Below the pieces are notes generated by a model. It made no database searches. It was not told the DNA's origin and saw only the letters and a program-made list of their open reading frames with translations. From Candidatus Gracilibacteria bacterium CG2_30_37_12 (GTDB lineage: Bacteria > Patescibacteriota > Gracilibacteria > BD1-5 > UBA2023), in assembly GCA_001873165.1 (NCBI GenBank), contig MNYO01000108.1:1-13064 (forward strand): a DNA stretch of 13,064 nucleotides. Reading direction: 5' to 3'. Of the stretch, positions 1 to 6,526 are shown piece after piece. Every line of letters starts with the position of its first letter. Position 1 is the first letter of the stretch. The position numbers were made by a program, and so were the translations under genes.

Positions 1-143
1 TACATTTCTTTACAGACTCCTTCGATGACTTGTTGTATCTTAGCTTGAAGTACTTTGGTAAGTACTTTTCTTCGATATTTAGTAATCCATACTATGTGGT
101 ACCTACAGTCGTAGGTGACATGGGAAGCTTTTCTATATTTCAT
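1..143 (-). CDS. tnpA: IS200/IS605 transposase TnpA, N-terminal 47 residues (partial)
   Basis: This is the start of a Y1 (HUH) transposase, the single-strand nuclease that cuts and rejoins the ends of IS200/IS605 elements. The visible 47 residues begin MKYRKASHVTYDC and carry the family signature 'YHIVWITKYRRKVL' (residues 15-28), which forms the first strand and the basic stretch of the fold. The HUH pair and the catalytic tyrosine would lie further on, beyond the left edge. The ATG at 141-143 is the natural start because family members begin 8-14 residues before the 'YH.VW.TKYR' motif. No TGA codon occurs in this part. The same DNA is also read in another frame by the tail of the interrupted upstream gene (92-505). 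Whether the transposase is intact cannot be seen here. Confidence 0.85.
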   Translation of the reverse strand, partial: MKYRKASHVTYDCRYHIVWITKYRRKVLTKVLQAKIQQVIEGVCKEM

Positions 144-235
144 ATTGATTTTCTACTGTAAGAAGATATACTACTTGACAGTATAGTTACAATCGGACTA
201 AAGTCACGGGGTTTTGAACCCACTACATTGAAATC
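1..235 (-). mobile_element. IS200/IS605-family insertion sequence, left end (cut by window edge)
   Basis: The element is recognised from the start of its transposase gene (1-143, minus strand) and from subterminal structure upstream of it. A hairpin GGGTT-TTG-AACCC lies at 209-221, and a palindrome GACTAAAGTC at 196-205. Small imperfect hairpins near the ends are the recognition sites of this family, which moves as single-stranded DNA and leaves no terminal inverted repeats or target duplication. The outer boundary near 225-240 is an estimate, placed where the interrupted gene loses its protein-like character. The rest of the element lies left of the window. Confidence 0.7.
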
Positions 236-505
236 AAACAATCCACTATTTTCTCCTTCATGTACATAGGTATTTTCATCTGAATTCCACGGAAGTTTAT
301 TAAAATCTTGTACTTTATTTCAATTCTCCTCAGCAAGAATATTACTCGGCTTCATAAAAGTGTCATTGATCACGATGCTCGCGTATAATAATTCTCACAA
401 TTTCTCTGTCAATACGTCCGTGAAAAGATCATCCAATCCATGGGGAGCAACCACTACAAATCGAGATGATCCTTTTTTCTTTCTTCCATAGAGTGTTTGT
501 TGCAT
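92..505 (-). pseudogene. N-formylglutamate amidohydrolase-like gene, 3' part replaced by the IS200/IS605 left end
   Basis: Read with TGA as Gly, this frame gives 137 residues (TGA at codons 37, 62 and 122) and ends at a TAG inside tnpA. The first ~92 residues look like a real protein: 'VVVAPHGLDDLFTD' (17-30), 'LLYASIVIND' (39-48) and 'DFNKLP' (67-72). The order 'PHG..D..TD', 'L.AS.VIN', 'D.N' resembles metal-dependent N-formylglutamate amidohydrolases, in which the first His would bind zinc. That match is from memory of the family and is weak. After residue ~92 the frame runs into the insertion sequence, so the tail is IS-derived and the C-terminal half of the enzyme is missing. The start lies 19 nt after the argS stop, so the gene was probably the second gene of an argS transcript. 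An intact short protein ending in IS sequence is less likely. Confidence 0.5.
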
Positions 506-524
506 AAAATAGGGAAAATAATTA

Positions 525-2255
525 TTACATTTTCTCTGGCATTTCTATCGCCAAAAGTTCAAATCCTTTTTTCAGTGTCTCACTGATTTTCATAATCAAA
601 CTCAATCGGAAGTTTCGGAGATTAGCATCTTGTTCCTCAAGAATCTTCGGAGTATGTACATAGAATGCATTGAACTCACTCGCAAGTTCATAGCAATACG
701 TTGCGAGAATATGAGGTTTGTATTTATTCGCAGTATCTAAGATTGCCTTATTAAAAAATGAAAGACGACGAAGACAGGCTCGGTCGTATTCAGAAAGCTC
801 GAGTTTATCTGCCTGAAATGAGGTGATTTTTCCCGATTTTTCGATAATATTTTTTGCACGAACGTACGAGTATTGAATATACGGACCACTATTCCCTTCG
901 AAAGAAAGAGCTTTGTCCCAATCAAAAACCACATCTTTTTCGCGGTCTTGTGCGAGATAAGAATACTTAATAGCTCCGATAGAAATAGCCTCTATGTCTG
1001 CGTTGGAAAGTGATTGTCCTTTTTCTACGAGAATATTTTTAGTTCGAGCAAAACCTTCTTCTATCAAATCTTGCAAACGAATAATAATACCCTTTCTTGT
1101 CGACATAGCACCTTCTTTAAGTCGTATATATCCATTAGTTATATTATACAATTCTGTGTGCTCTAAAAGCTCTGGCCAAGCTTGTCTCGCGACAGAAAAA
1201 CATTGTCTAAAATGAAGTTGTTGTCGAACATCAGAACAAATAAGAATCTTTGTTGGATTCCAACCATTCGTCATACGATATTTTGTAGCTGCAAGATCCG
1301 ACGCTAGATATCCATGTGTCCCATCACGTTTGGCAAGCATACAAGAAGGTATTTTACTTTCTTCGGGAAATATTACTCCGACAGAACCATCCTCATTTTT
1401 CGTAGCTATTTCTTTTTCTATAAGTTCCGCCACGACTGATTTCATACTATATTGCAGATCTGGATGATTTCCGAGCTTCGGAAGTGGAAGTCCTTCATAG
1501 AAACTTTCACCTATTGCGTAATCTGGTTTTGCTCCAATCAAACCTATAATCTCATTAGAACGATTAACAGAATAAGAAGTAAACTCCTTCCAAAGTTCCA
1601 TATTTTCAATATCCGACTCAGAAAGTTTCTTAAATTCGTTTCTACAAAGTTCTTCTACCAGAGGATCGGCTTCCGCATCGGCTGTTATTTTAATATACAC
1701 TTCTAAAAGATGTTCGATCGCATCTTCTTTCAGTTTTTCTTGATCTCCATACTTTTTATATCCAGCAATGAGTTTTCCAAATAATCCACCCCAATCACCC
1801 AAATGATTATCTCCAATAACATTATAACCCTGATATCGATAAAGATTTACTATCGCTTGTCCGATAGACGGAGTACAAAGATGTCCAATATGAAAAGGTT
1901 TTCCGATATTAAGTCCAATATAATCCACGACAACTGTTTTATTATTTGTAGGTTTATTCTCAGTTGAGAGAGAACTGAATATATCCACCCAGGCTTCATT
2001 CGTCAGAAAGAAATTCACATATCCGCCCATAATCGACACTTCTTTGAAGTATTCAGAATGCTTTTTGAGACCTTCGGCAACTTTTTCAGCAATCACTGAA
2101 GGAGCAAGTTTCATCACTTTTGCATACGGAAATATATTGAAAGCGAAGTCTCCGAGCTCTTTTTTTGGTGGCGTATCTAGTGTAATATTTGGTTCGGAAA
2201 TCTTAGGAAATGCTCCAACCACTATATCTAGTAGTAAATCTTCGACAATCGACAT
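525..2255 (-). CDS. argS: Arginyl-tRNA synthetase (class I)
   Basis: ArgS joins arginine to tRNA-Arg with ATP in the cytoplasm. The 576-residue length is normal. An N-terminal Add-1 domain (about 1-90), which contacts the tRNA D-loop, is followed by the Rossmann catalytic domain with the HIGH signature 'FHIGH' (121-125) in 'GLNIGKPFHIGH'. The KMSKS equivalent is 'MSTRKG' (384-389), the usual form in ArgRS. 'EGNSGPYIQYSYVRA' (453-467) leads into the all-helical DALR anticodon-binding domain (to 576). The frame contains no TGA codon, unlike many neighbours, so it reads the same under either code. The ATG at 2253-2255 follows 'AATATTTAACAT', with no Shine-Dalgarno sequence. A good promoter lies about 35-60 nt upstream. 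The start of the IS-interrupted gene is 19 nt downstream, suggesting one transcript. Confidence 0.97.
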   Translation of the reverse strand: MSIVEDLLLDIVVGAFPKISEPNITLDTPPKKELGDFAFNIFPYAKVMKLAPSVIAEKVAEGLKKHSEYFKEVSIMGGYVNFFLTNEAWVDIFSSLSTENKPTNNKTVVVDYIGLNIGKPFHIGHLCTPSIGQAIVNLYRYQGYNVIGDNHLGDWGGLFGKLIAGYKKYGDQEKLKEDAIEHLLEVYIKITADAEADPLVEELCRNEFKKLSESDIENMELWKEFTSYSVNRSNEIIGLIGAKPDYAIGESFYEGLPLPKLGNHPDLQYSMKSVVAELIEKEIATKNEDGSVGVIFPEESKIPSCMLAKRDGTHGYLASDLAATKYRMTNGWNPTKILICSDVRQQLHFRQCFSVARQAWPELLEHTELYNITNGYIRLKEGAMSTRKGIIIRLQDLIEEGFARTKNILVEKGQSLSNADIEAISIGAIKYSYLAQDREKDVVFDWDKALSFEGNSGPYIQYSYVRAKNIIEKSGKITSFQADKLELSEYDRACLRRLSFFNKAILDTANKYKPHILATYCYELASEFNAFYVHTPKILEEQDANLRNFRLSLIMKISETLKKGFELLAIEMPEKM

Positions 2256-2288
2256 ATGTTAAATATTTTTTAGGTGTAAATACGGGTC

Positions 2289-2318
2289 ATAATATATGGA
2301 TTTCCTCTATTTAATCAA
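2289..2318 (-). promoter_or_regulatory. Predicted sigma70-type promoter of argS
   Basis: On the minus strand, TTGATT (2318-2313) and TATTAT (2294-2289) are separated by 18 nt. The predicted transcript start near 2282 gives a leader of about 26 nt before the argS ATG. A similar leader length is predicted for the promoter at 7771. Predicted by inspection only. Confidence 0.5.
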
Positions 2319-2447
2319 GTTAAAATAGAATTATTTATTTGTTCATCGATGTCTGAAACTTGTGTAAAACCGAAAAATCCAGAAAAAATAAAAAAGATTT
2401 TTCCTAAAAAATAAATCCCTACTTTAAGGCAAAAGACTCTATAAAGT

Positions 2448-2735
2448 TTATATTAAACAATAATCTCTAAAAATAGCAATATCTCTTCTTTCGCAATATA
2501 TTTCATTTTCGGATATGATAGTTAGGTATTCAGGACAGAGGAACAAATACTTCCCTTCTGAACGTTCATTAACAAATCTTACTCTCCTAGAACGGCCTTT
2601 GACTTAATCACTCAAGGTGCCTCCAATAAAAACTTTTTCAAATAAAAATACAAACGCTTCGAATGCTTTACGCTCAGAGGCTTGCAAAAACTTTGGGAAG
2701 AGGAATATATAATCGTGATCCGAAATAATTTCGTG
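2448..2735 (-). pseudogene. Possible degraded coding sequence with an internal TAA
   Basis: One minus-strand frame stays open for about 95 codons, broken only by a TAA at 2604-2606 and closed by a TAA at 2448-2450. Its two halves read like protein: 'FPKFLQASERKAFEAFVFLF' before the stop, and 'RVRFVNERSEGKYLFLCPEY' after it. There is no ATG in the first half, and a TAG lies just upstream (2736-2738). TAA and TAG remain stops in code 25, so this cannot be one intact gene. It could be a decayed gene whose start is lost. AT-rich DNA also gives open frames by chance. I do not recognise a family. Confidence 0.25.
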
Positions 2736-2756
2736 CTATGATTATATTCCTCTTCC
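2696..2756. repeat. Long imperfect hairpin (inverted repeat)
   Basis: Outer arms GGAAGAGGAATATATAATC (2696-2714) and GATTATATTCCTCTTCC (2740-2756) match apart from a two-base insertion. Inside them CGAAAT-A-ATTTCG (2721-2733) is a perfect six-base inverted repeat. There is no T-run after either arm, so it does not look like an intrinsic terminator. It could be the tip of a small non-autonomous element or part of an RNA. Its spacing from the structured stretch at 2777-2982 is only 20 nt. Confidence 0.6.
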
Positions 2757-2776
2757 TTTATACCAATAAAAAACAA

Positions 2777-2982
2777 AGAGGAAAGGCGAAAATGCCTCTA
2801 TAATAAATCTCCCCAAGGAGGGTAAGTCGAATTTACACAAAAACTGTAAATTTGAAGTTGCGTGATACGTGACACAACCTTCTACTATGACTCTTTCCGT
2901 ATTGAAGTGTTTATACCTTCAGGAATGGACTCATAGAGGATTCAGACATCTTAAAAAGTCCGCTACTAAGCTGGGCTTTTTT
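2777..2982 (+). ncRNA. Candidate structured non-coding RNA ending in a terminator
   Basis: No reading frame of note crosses this stretch, but it has a run of local helices. AGAGG/CCTCT lies at 2777-2799. A four-base stem CTCC-CCAA-GGAG lies at 2809-2820. A ten-pair stem TCGAATTTAC/GTAAATTTGA lies at 2827-2855 (one G-T pair, nine-base loop). The run ends in a hairpin followed by T residues (2953-2982). I looked for signatures of tmRNA, RNase P RNA, 6S and SRP RNA on both strands and saw none. A TATAAT at 2799-2804 lies inside the first helix, so the true 5' end is unclear. The stretch may simply be the untranslated DNA between DUF2892 and argS. Confidence 0.22.
2953..2982. terminator. Intrinsic terminator, probably bidirectional
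   Basis: AAAAAGTCC pairs with GGGCTTTTT (one T-G pair) and continues through GCT/AGC around the loop ACTA, with one bulged T. Six T follow on the plus strand. On the minus strand the stem itself ends in five T. It lies 26 nt past the stop of the DUF2892 gene (minus) and would also end any plus-strand RNA from 2777. Confidence 0.65.
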
Positions 2983-3007
2983 ACTGTCTTTTTTTTGGAG
3001 AAACATT

Positions 3008-3880
3008 TTACCCTCTTTTCAGATACACTTTTACAAAACTACTCTTGAGTTCTGCAGCTTTTTCTGGGAGTTTTTCTGATTGTCCTTGTTCTGCGAGAGT
3101 TTTGATATCCTCAAGATTTTTCCGAATCGCCTGAATCTCAGCATCGTTCGCTTCTGCTGCGATGGCATTGAGTTTATCATTTGCCTCTGGATAGGTATTG
3201 ATGACTCCTACAGGATCTTTGGTATCGGCTGCTTCTATGACTTTTTCCATAACATCATGGAAATCCACGAGAGTTATCGCAAGCATGGAAAAATTATTTC
3301 TCTTCAAAATATCCTGAAAAATAGGACGAACTTTCTCGAGATTCAGATGTGATTCTTTCAAGTCTCCGGTATATATTTTATCTTTTAAATCCGTAATAAT
3401 GCTCGCAACTTTTGTTATATCATTATTCCATTGTTTATCTCCATACAACGCATATGGGTGATACGAAGTATACTTTTTCAAGAATACAGCATACTCTTTT
3501 GAGAGCGCATCGTAGTTTGCGATAGATTCTGGACGCATCTCTTTTCCAGTATTAAAAAGCGTTTGTTTATAATAATTATTCATCCGATTATAATCCTCGA
3601 GGAAAATCTTCTTGGTAAAAAAAGCGCTATAATAACTTCCAACTCCTCCGATGAGTACAAAAAGAATGATAAAAATAAGCCAGTATGTCTTCGAAATCTT
3701 TATAACTTTCTTATCAGTACGAATTTTTAATACAGTATACAATGGACAAAAACCAACTATTCCCGTCACCAAAAGTATGAGACTGAGAACAAAAAACACT
3801 ATTTGGAGAGTAGAACCCAGCCAAAAGAATCCGATGATAAAGAGAATTTCTGAAAGAGAAATACGTCCGAATCGATCCAT
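3008..3880 (-). CDS. DUF2892 (YgaP-type) membrane-anchored protein with a helical C-terminal domain
   Basis: The N-terminus (about 1-50) is a two-helix DUF2892 membrane hairpin, recognised by its length, hydrophobic profile and the hallmark 'GFCPLYTVLKI' (43-53). A third hydrophobic segment follows at about 67-86. The remaining ~200 residues are charged and probably mostly helical, with several Lys/Glu-rich heptad-like stretches near the end (230-290), and most likely lie outside the membrane. Function is unknown. DUF2892 alone usually occurs as a small protein, so this C-terminal extension is the distinctive part. The start at 3880 is just preceded by GAAGGGTGA, the closest thing to a Shine-Dalgarno in the window, though spaced tightly. 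If TGA is Gly, an upstream ATG at 3907 would add nine residues (MKNLINEGG) in frame. A terminator lies between this gene and pheS, so it is probably transcribed on its own. Confidence 0.8.
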   Translation of the reverse strand: MDRFGRISLSEILFIIGFFWLGSTLQIVFFVLSLILLVTGIVGFCPLYTVLKIRTDKKVIKISKTYWLIFIILFVLIGGVGSYYSAFFTKKIFLEDYNRMNNYYKQTLFNTGKEMRPESIANYDALSKEYAVFLKKYTSYHPYALYGDKQWNNDITKVASIITDLKDKIYTGDLKESHLNLEKVRPIFQDILKRNNFSMLAITLVDFHDVMEKVIEAADTKDPVGVINTYPEANDKLNAIAAEANDAEIQAIRKNLEDIKTLAEQGQSEKLPEKAAELKSSFVKVYLKRG

Positions 3881-3920
3881 TCACCCTTCATTTATAAGAT
3901 TTTTCATATACAGAAATAGT

Positions 3921-3958
3921 AAAAAATAAATTACCTAACGTATGGTAGGTAATTTATT
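3921..3958 (-). terminator. Strong intrinsic terminator after pheS
   Basis: A perfect 13-base inverted repeat, AATAAATTACCTA (3925-3937) and TAGGTAATTTATT (3946-3958), encloses an eight-base loop. It is followed in the minus direction by TTTT (3924-3921). It begins 29 nt after the pheS stop and separates pheS from the DUF2892 gene. Confidence 0.8.
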
Positions 3959-3987
3959 CCGAATTGTGCATATGTCAAATCTTTCTT

Positions 3988-5010
3988 TTAAAACTGCTTC
4001 AAAAATGCAATATTTGGATTCTGAAAATAACGCATATCTGGAATTGCATAATCGATCATAACCAAACGATTGAGTCCGAATCCGAAGGCAAATCCGGTAT
4101 ATTCTTCTGGGTCGATTCCTCCTTCTCGCAGAACATTCGGATGAATAAGACCTGCTCCCATAAATTCTATCCAACCAGAACGCTTACATATCTTGCATCC
4201 TGTTCCAGAACAGAATGGGCAAGAGAAATCCACTTCCACTCCCGGCTCCACGAATGGGAAATATCCAGGACGCATTCGGATGAAAACCTCTCGTCCGAAG
4301 ATATCAGAGAGCATCGTTCTGAGTGTATACTTGAGGTTCGCAAGAGTAATGTTTTTATCAATCACTATTCCCTCTACTTGGTAGAAAGTATTCTCGTGCG
4401 TCGCATCGATATCCTCGTTTCGGAACACACGTCCAGAGATAATCGCCTTAATCGGCGCTCCTTTGGATTTCATGATGATATTCTGCATACTCGAAGTTTG
4501 CGTCGCGAGAACATTTCCTGTTCCCTCGAGCCAGAAGGTATCCTGCATATCGCGTGCTGGGTGGGTTTTTGGGATATTGAGGGAATCGAAATTCCAATAT
4601 TCGGTGGTGACTTCGTTCGACTCGTAACAATCGAATCCCATACGTTTAAAAGAGTCTTCGACTTTCATAAGCGTCCGAGTAATCGGATGAAGGTGATTTC
4701 CGGTATCTTCTGAAACTGGGGTCGTCACATCCTCGAATTCGTTCGCGAGTTGGTCGGCGATAAGTTTGTTCTTAATGACCACGAGTTGTACTTCAAAAGC
4801 CGCAGTGATGCGAATCTTGCATTCATTGATGGCTTTACCGACGGTTTTTTTATCTTCGTCGGAGAGGTCTTTTACTCATTTGAGGAGTTCGGTCAAAGAC
4901 CCGTTTTTTCCGAGAATAGCATTTCGGAGTTCGATAAGAGCCACTTCGGAAGTGAGAGCAGAGATTTGAATAAGGGAAGCTTGTTCAAGGGATTGGAGAG
5001 TGTGGAGCAT
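3988..5010 (-). CDS. pheS: Phenylalanyl-tRNA synthetase alpha subunit (class II)
   Basis: PheS carries the active site of the (alpha-beta)2 enzyme that charges tRNA-Phe. With TGA read as Gly at codon 45 the protein has 340 residues, a normal bacterial length. Residues 1-90 form the coiled-coil arm. 'ELLKGVKDLSDEDKK' places the recoded Gly where other PheS have 'LLKGLKDL..EER'. Motif 2 is 'GRVFRNEDIDATHENTFY' (193-210), followed by 'HFx/RPGYFPFVEP'-type sequence (247-256). The 'CPFC..GCKICKRSGW' stretch (264-279) and motif 3 'GFGLNRLVMIDY' (310-321) are complete. With the standard code the gene would wrongly begin at the internal ATG at 4782 and lose the arm. The start at 5010 has no Shine-Dalgarno (TTTTCCTCT). 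It lies 27 nt after the stop of the membrane protein gene, and a terminator follows. pheT, the usual partner, is absent from this window. Confidence 0.96.
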
Positions 5011-5037
5011 AGAGGAAAATTAGTTTTTTTAAATATC

Positions 5038-5499
5038 TTATTTTTTAGTTATTTCGGTATTTATGATATCTTCACAGGTTATATCTACTTTCTTAAAAAG
5101 ATACATATAGCAAGTGCTCGCCAATGTAAGCGGTAAGGCTAGTAATATTAGTATTTTTCATACTCTGACATCCGAATGGGAAAGTCCCATAAAAAAAATT
5201 CATAATAATATCACACAAAGTATTATCGATACTATAAAGAAAAACCAGAGAAACAACTTTTTTCCACGAAGAAGAATTAAAGTTAATACAAGTGATAACG
5301 ATCAGTAAATAACCAATCAACCTCCAACCAAAGCACTTACTCAGAAAGATACATACAGTATTCAGTGTTTTATAGAAAATATAATTATACTTGGTAAGTT
5401 ACTATGCAATAACCATGCAATCAAACAAAGTAATATTCCAAGCACAAGTGCTCATAAATATCCTAGTAGTTTCTTTTTAGTATTTTCATGAACATCCAT
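5038..5499 (-). CDS. Polytopic membrane protein with seven UGA-encoded glycines, function unknown
   Basis: In code 25 this is one uninterrupted frame of 153 residues from ATG at 5499 to TAA at 5038-5040. In the standard code it has seven stops (codons 16, 46, 53, 61, 66, 100 and 114). All seven fall in or next to hydrophobic segments, as expected for helix-packing glycines, for example 'SALVGGGLVIYGS' (55-67). Hydrophobic segments at about 11-31, 47-77, 82-104 and 114-135 suggest four or five membrane helices. The N-terminus MDVHENTKKK and the tail KKVDITCEDIINTEITKK are polar. I recognise no family. It sits 22 nt after the Bro-N gene and 27 nt before pheS on the same strand, so it is probably co-transcribed with pheS. 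A TATAAT lies about five bases before the ATG (5505-5510), without a clear -35. Confidence 0.8.
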
Positions 5500-5521
5500 A
5501 CTGTATTATATAGTTTATCAA

Positions 5522-6358
5522 TTAAAGTTTACTTAAAAGCTTCTTTCTCTCCGGCGAGAGACAATTCGATTTCGAGACAACTTTTTGCTTCGTCTTCGTT
5601 TCCAGTTCTTTTCTAGCATTTCCTGCGACTGTTCCTCATTCTTTGCTCGCTTTCTGTACTTCGCGGAAACCTTTGGAGTCTTTCTGTTTCATAATCTCGG
5701 TTGTCGAGGCTTCTCCAAGCATAGTGAATATGATTTCCAAGTCCGTCATATGATCTCGGAGATTGTCTTTTTTCTTGGTGAGTCCTTTGTAATCGAGATA
5801 TTCACTCGGTGTCATCCCAAATGTCGCACGAGATATCTCTGCTGTGAGGATTCCGTATTCTTTCTTCTCTACTCCTCGTTCATCCCATTCATCCGTCATA
5901 CCTTTACGAACCGCGATTCCTCGCACTCGTTTATCGATCCAATCCTTAGTATATCACTTCTGTTCGTAGAGCGATCGCATACGTTCCATTGCAAGCTCTG
6001 GGTCGTCTATTTCTTGGATTCGCTCGTACCCAACCTGAGCCAGCCATCGTTTGAACGGTTCTGCTTTTGGAGAAGAAATAGATTGAATAATGCGAAGAAG
6101 TGTTTCAGTATCGGCACAATCTGTGAGACGCATCTTCCTGTCTTCTGCCATCATTTTGAACTGTCCGATTTTTTCGGACACTTCAGTATAGCCTTCTATA
6201 ATAATCTTTTTCTTTATATCCGACCAATACTTTCGTGGTTCTCGCCCAGTAACATCGAGCACAGATATAATATCAACGATGGAAAAATACCATTTTTCAT
6301 CGTGCCAAATACGACGGATTTCTTTTTGCTCGAAGAGTGCGAGAGAGGAGTGAGACAT
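5522..6358 (-). CDS. Bro-N domain protein (phage antirepressor / DinD-like)
   Basis: With TGA as Gly the frame gives 278 residues. The N-terminal ~100 residues are a Bro-N domain ('EIRRIWHDEKWYFSIVDII', 'REPRKYWSDIKKK'), a DNA-binding module of phage antirepressors and baculovirus BRO proteins. The rest follows the conserved C-terminal part often seen with it in bacteria: 'VRGIAVRKGMTDEWDERG', 'EISRATFGMTPSEY', 'LRDHMTDLEIIFTMLGEAS'. Near the end 'KEGGTVAGNARKELE' reproduces the usual 'KEGG..AGNARKELE', and its first Gly is a TGA (5636-5638). The other TGA lies in 'EQKGYTKDWI'. The start at 6358 (MSHSSLAL) is preferred to the ATG at 6400 because the latter reads through a structured intergenic repeat. 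Its role in the host is unknown; DNA binding or control of a resident prophage gene is an inference from the domain. Confidence 0.85.
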
Positions 6359-6380
6359 AGAAAAAATATTTAAAAATGGA

Positions 6381-6432
6381 AGATCTTCCCCGAAGGGCAA
6401 TCCTTTAGGACTGAATCGAGTTCAGGATGACG
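6381..6432. repeat. Structured intergenic repeat between dnaN and the Bro-N gene
   Basis: The stretch holds CTTC-CCC-GAAG (6385-6395), TCCT pairing with AGGA (6401-6404 with 6424-6427) around CTGAA-TCGAG-TTCAG (6411-6425), and ends in GATGACG. Read on the minus strand it begins CGTCATCCTGAACTCGATTC, a type of sequence common as a dispersed intergenic palindrome in bacterial genomes. Only one copy is seen here, so repetition in this genome is not shown. The remaining ~95 nt up to the dnaN stop contains three GACTTT copies at 6496, 6505 and 6512, and no gene. Confidence 0.5.
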
Positions 6433-6526
6433 ATTATTTTAATTGGATTACCACTCCTATTTGCGGGATTATAATGACAAATCTCTTACTTTACGGACTT
6501 TATAGACTTTCGACTTTCTGACTCGA

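Noticed and set aside
209..225. GGGTTCAAAACCC on the minus strand resembles a tRNA T-arm.
   Set aside because: The stem does not extend to five pairs around a seven-base loop, and no acceptor, D or anticodon arms flank it. It fits the IS200/IS605 end hairpin instead.
2349..2414. Short plus-strand ORF of 21 codons (MSETCVKPKNPEKIKK...).
   Set aside because: It is too short and lysine-rich, as expected from A-rich DNA, with no start signal. It overlaps nothing recognisable.
3964..4713. A 249-codon plus-strand open frame over pheS.
   Set aside because: It is the antisense shadow of pheS. The composition (Cys/His/Ser-rich, no motifs) is that of an unconstrained frame, while the minus strand carries all PheS motifs.
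5585..6373. A 262-codon plus-strand open frame over the Bro-N gene.
   Set aside because: It is an antisense shadow. The sense strand has a conserved domain and recoded Gly at conserved sites.
6359..6400. Upstream ATG at 6400 for the Bro-N protein.
   Set aside because: The added 14 residues come from a structured intergenic repeat. MSHSSLAL at 6358 fits the domain boundary.
6496..6520. GACTTT copies as a CRISPR-like or iteron array.
   Set aside because: There are only three exact copies of six bases with irregular short spacing, too little for an array or an origin.
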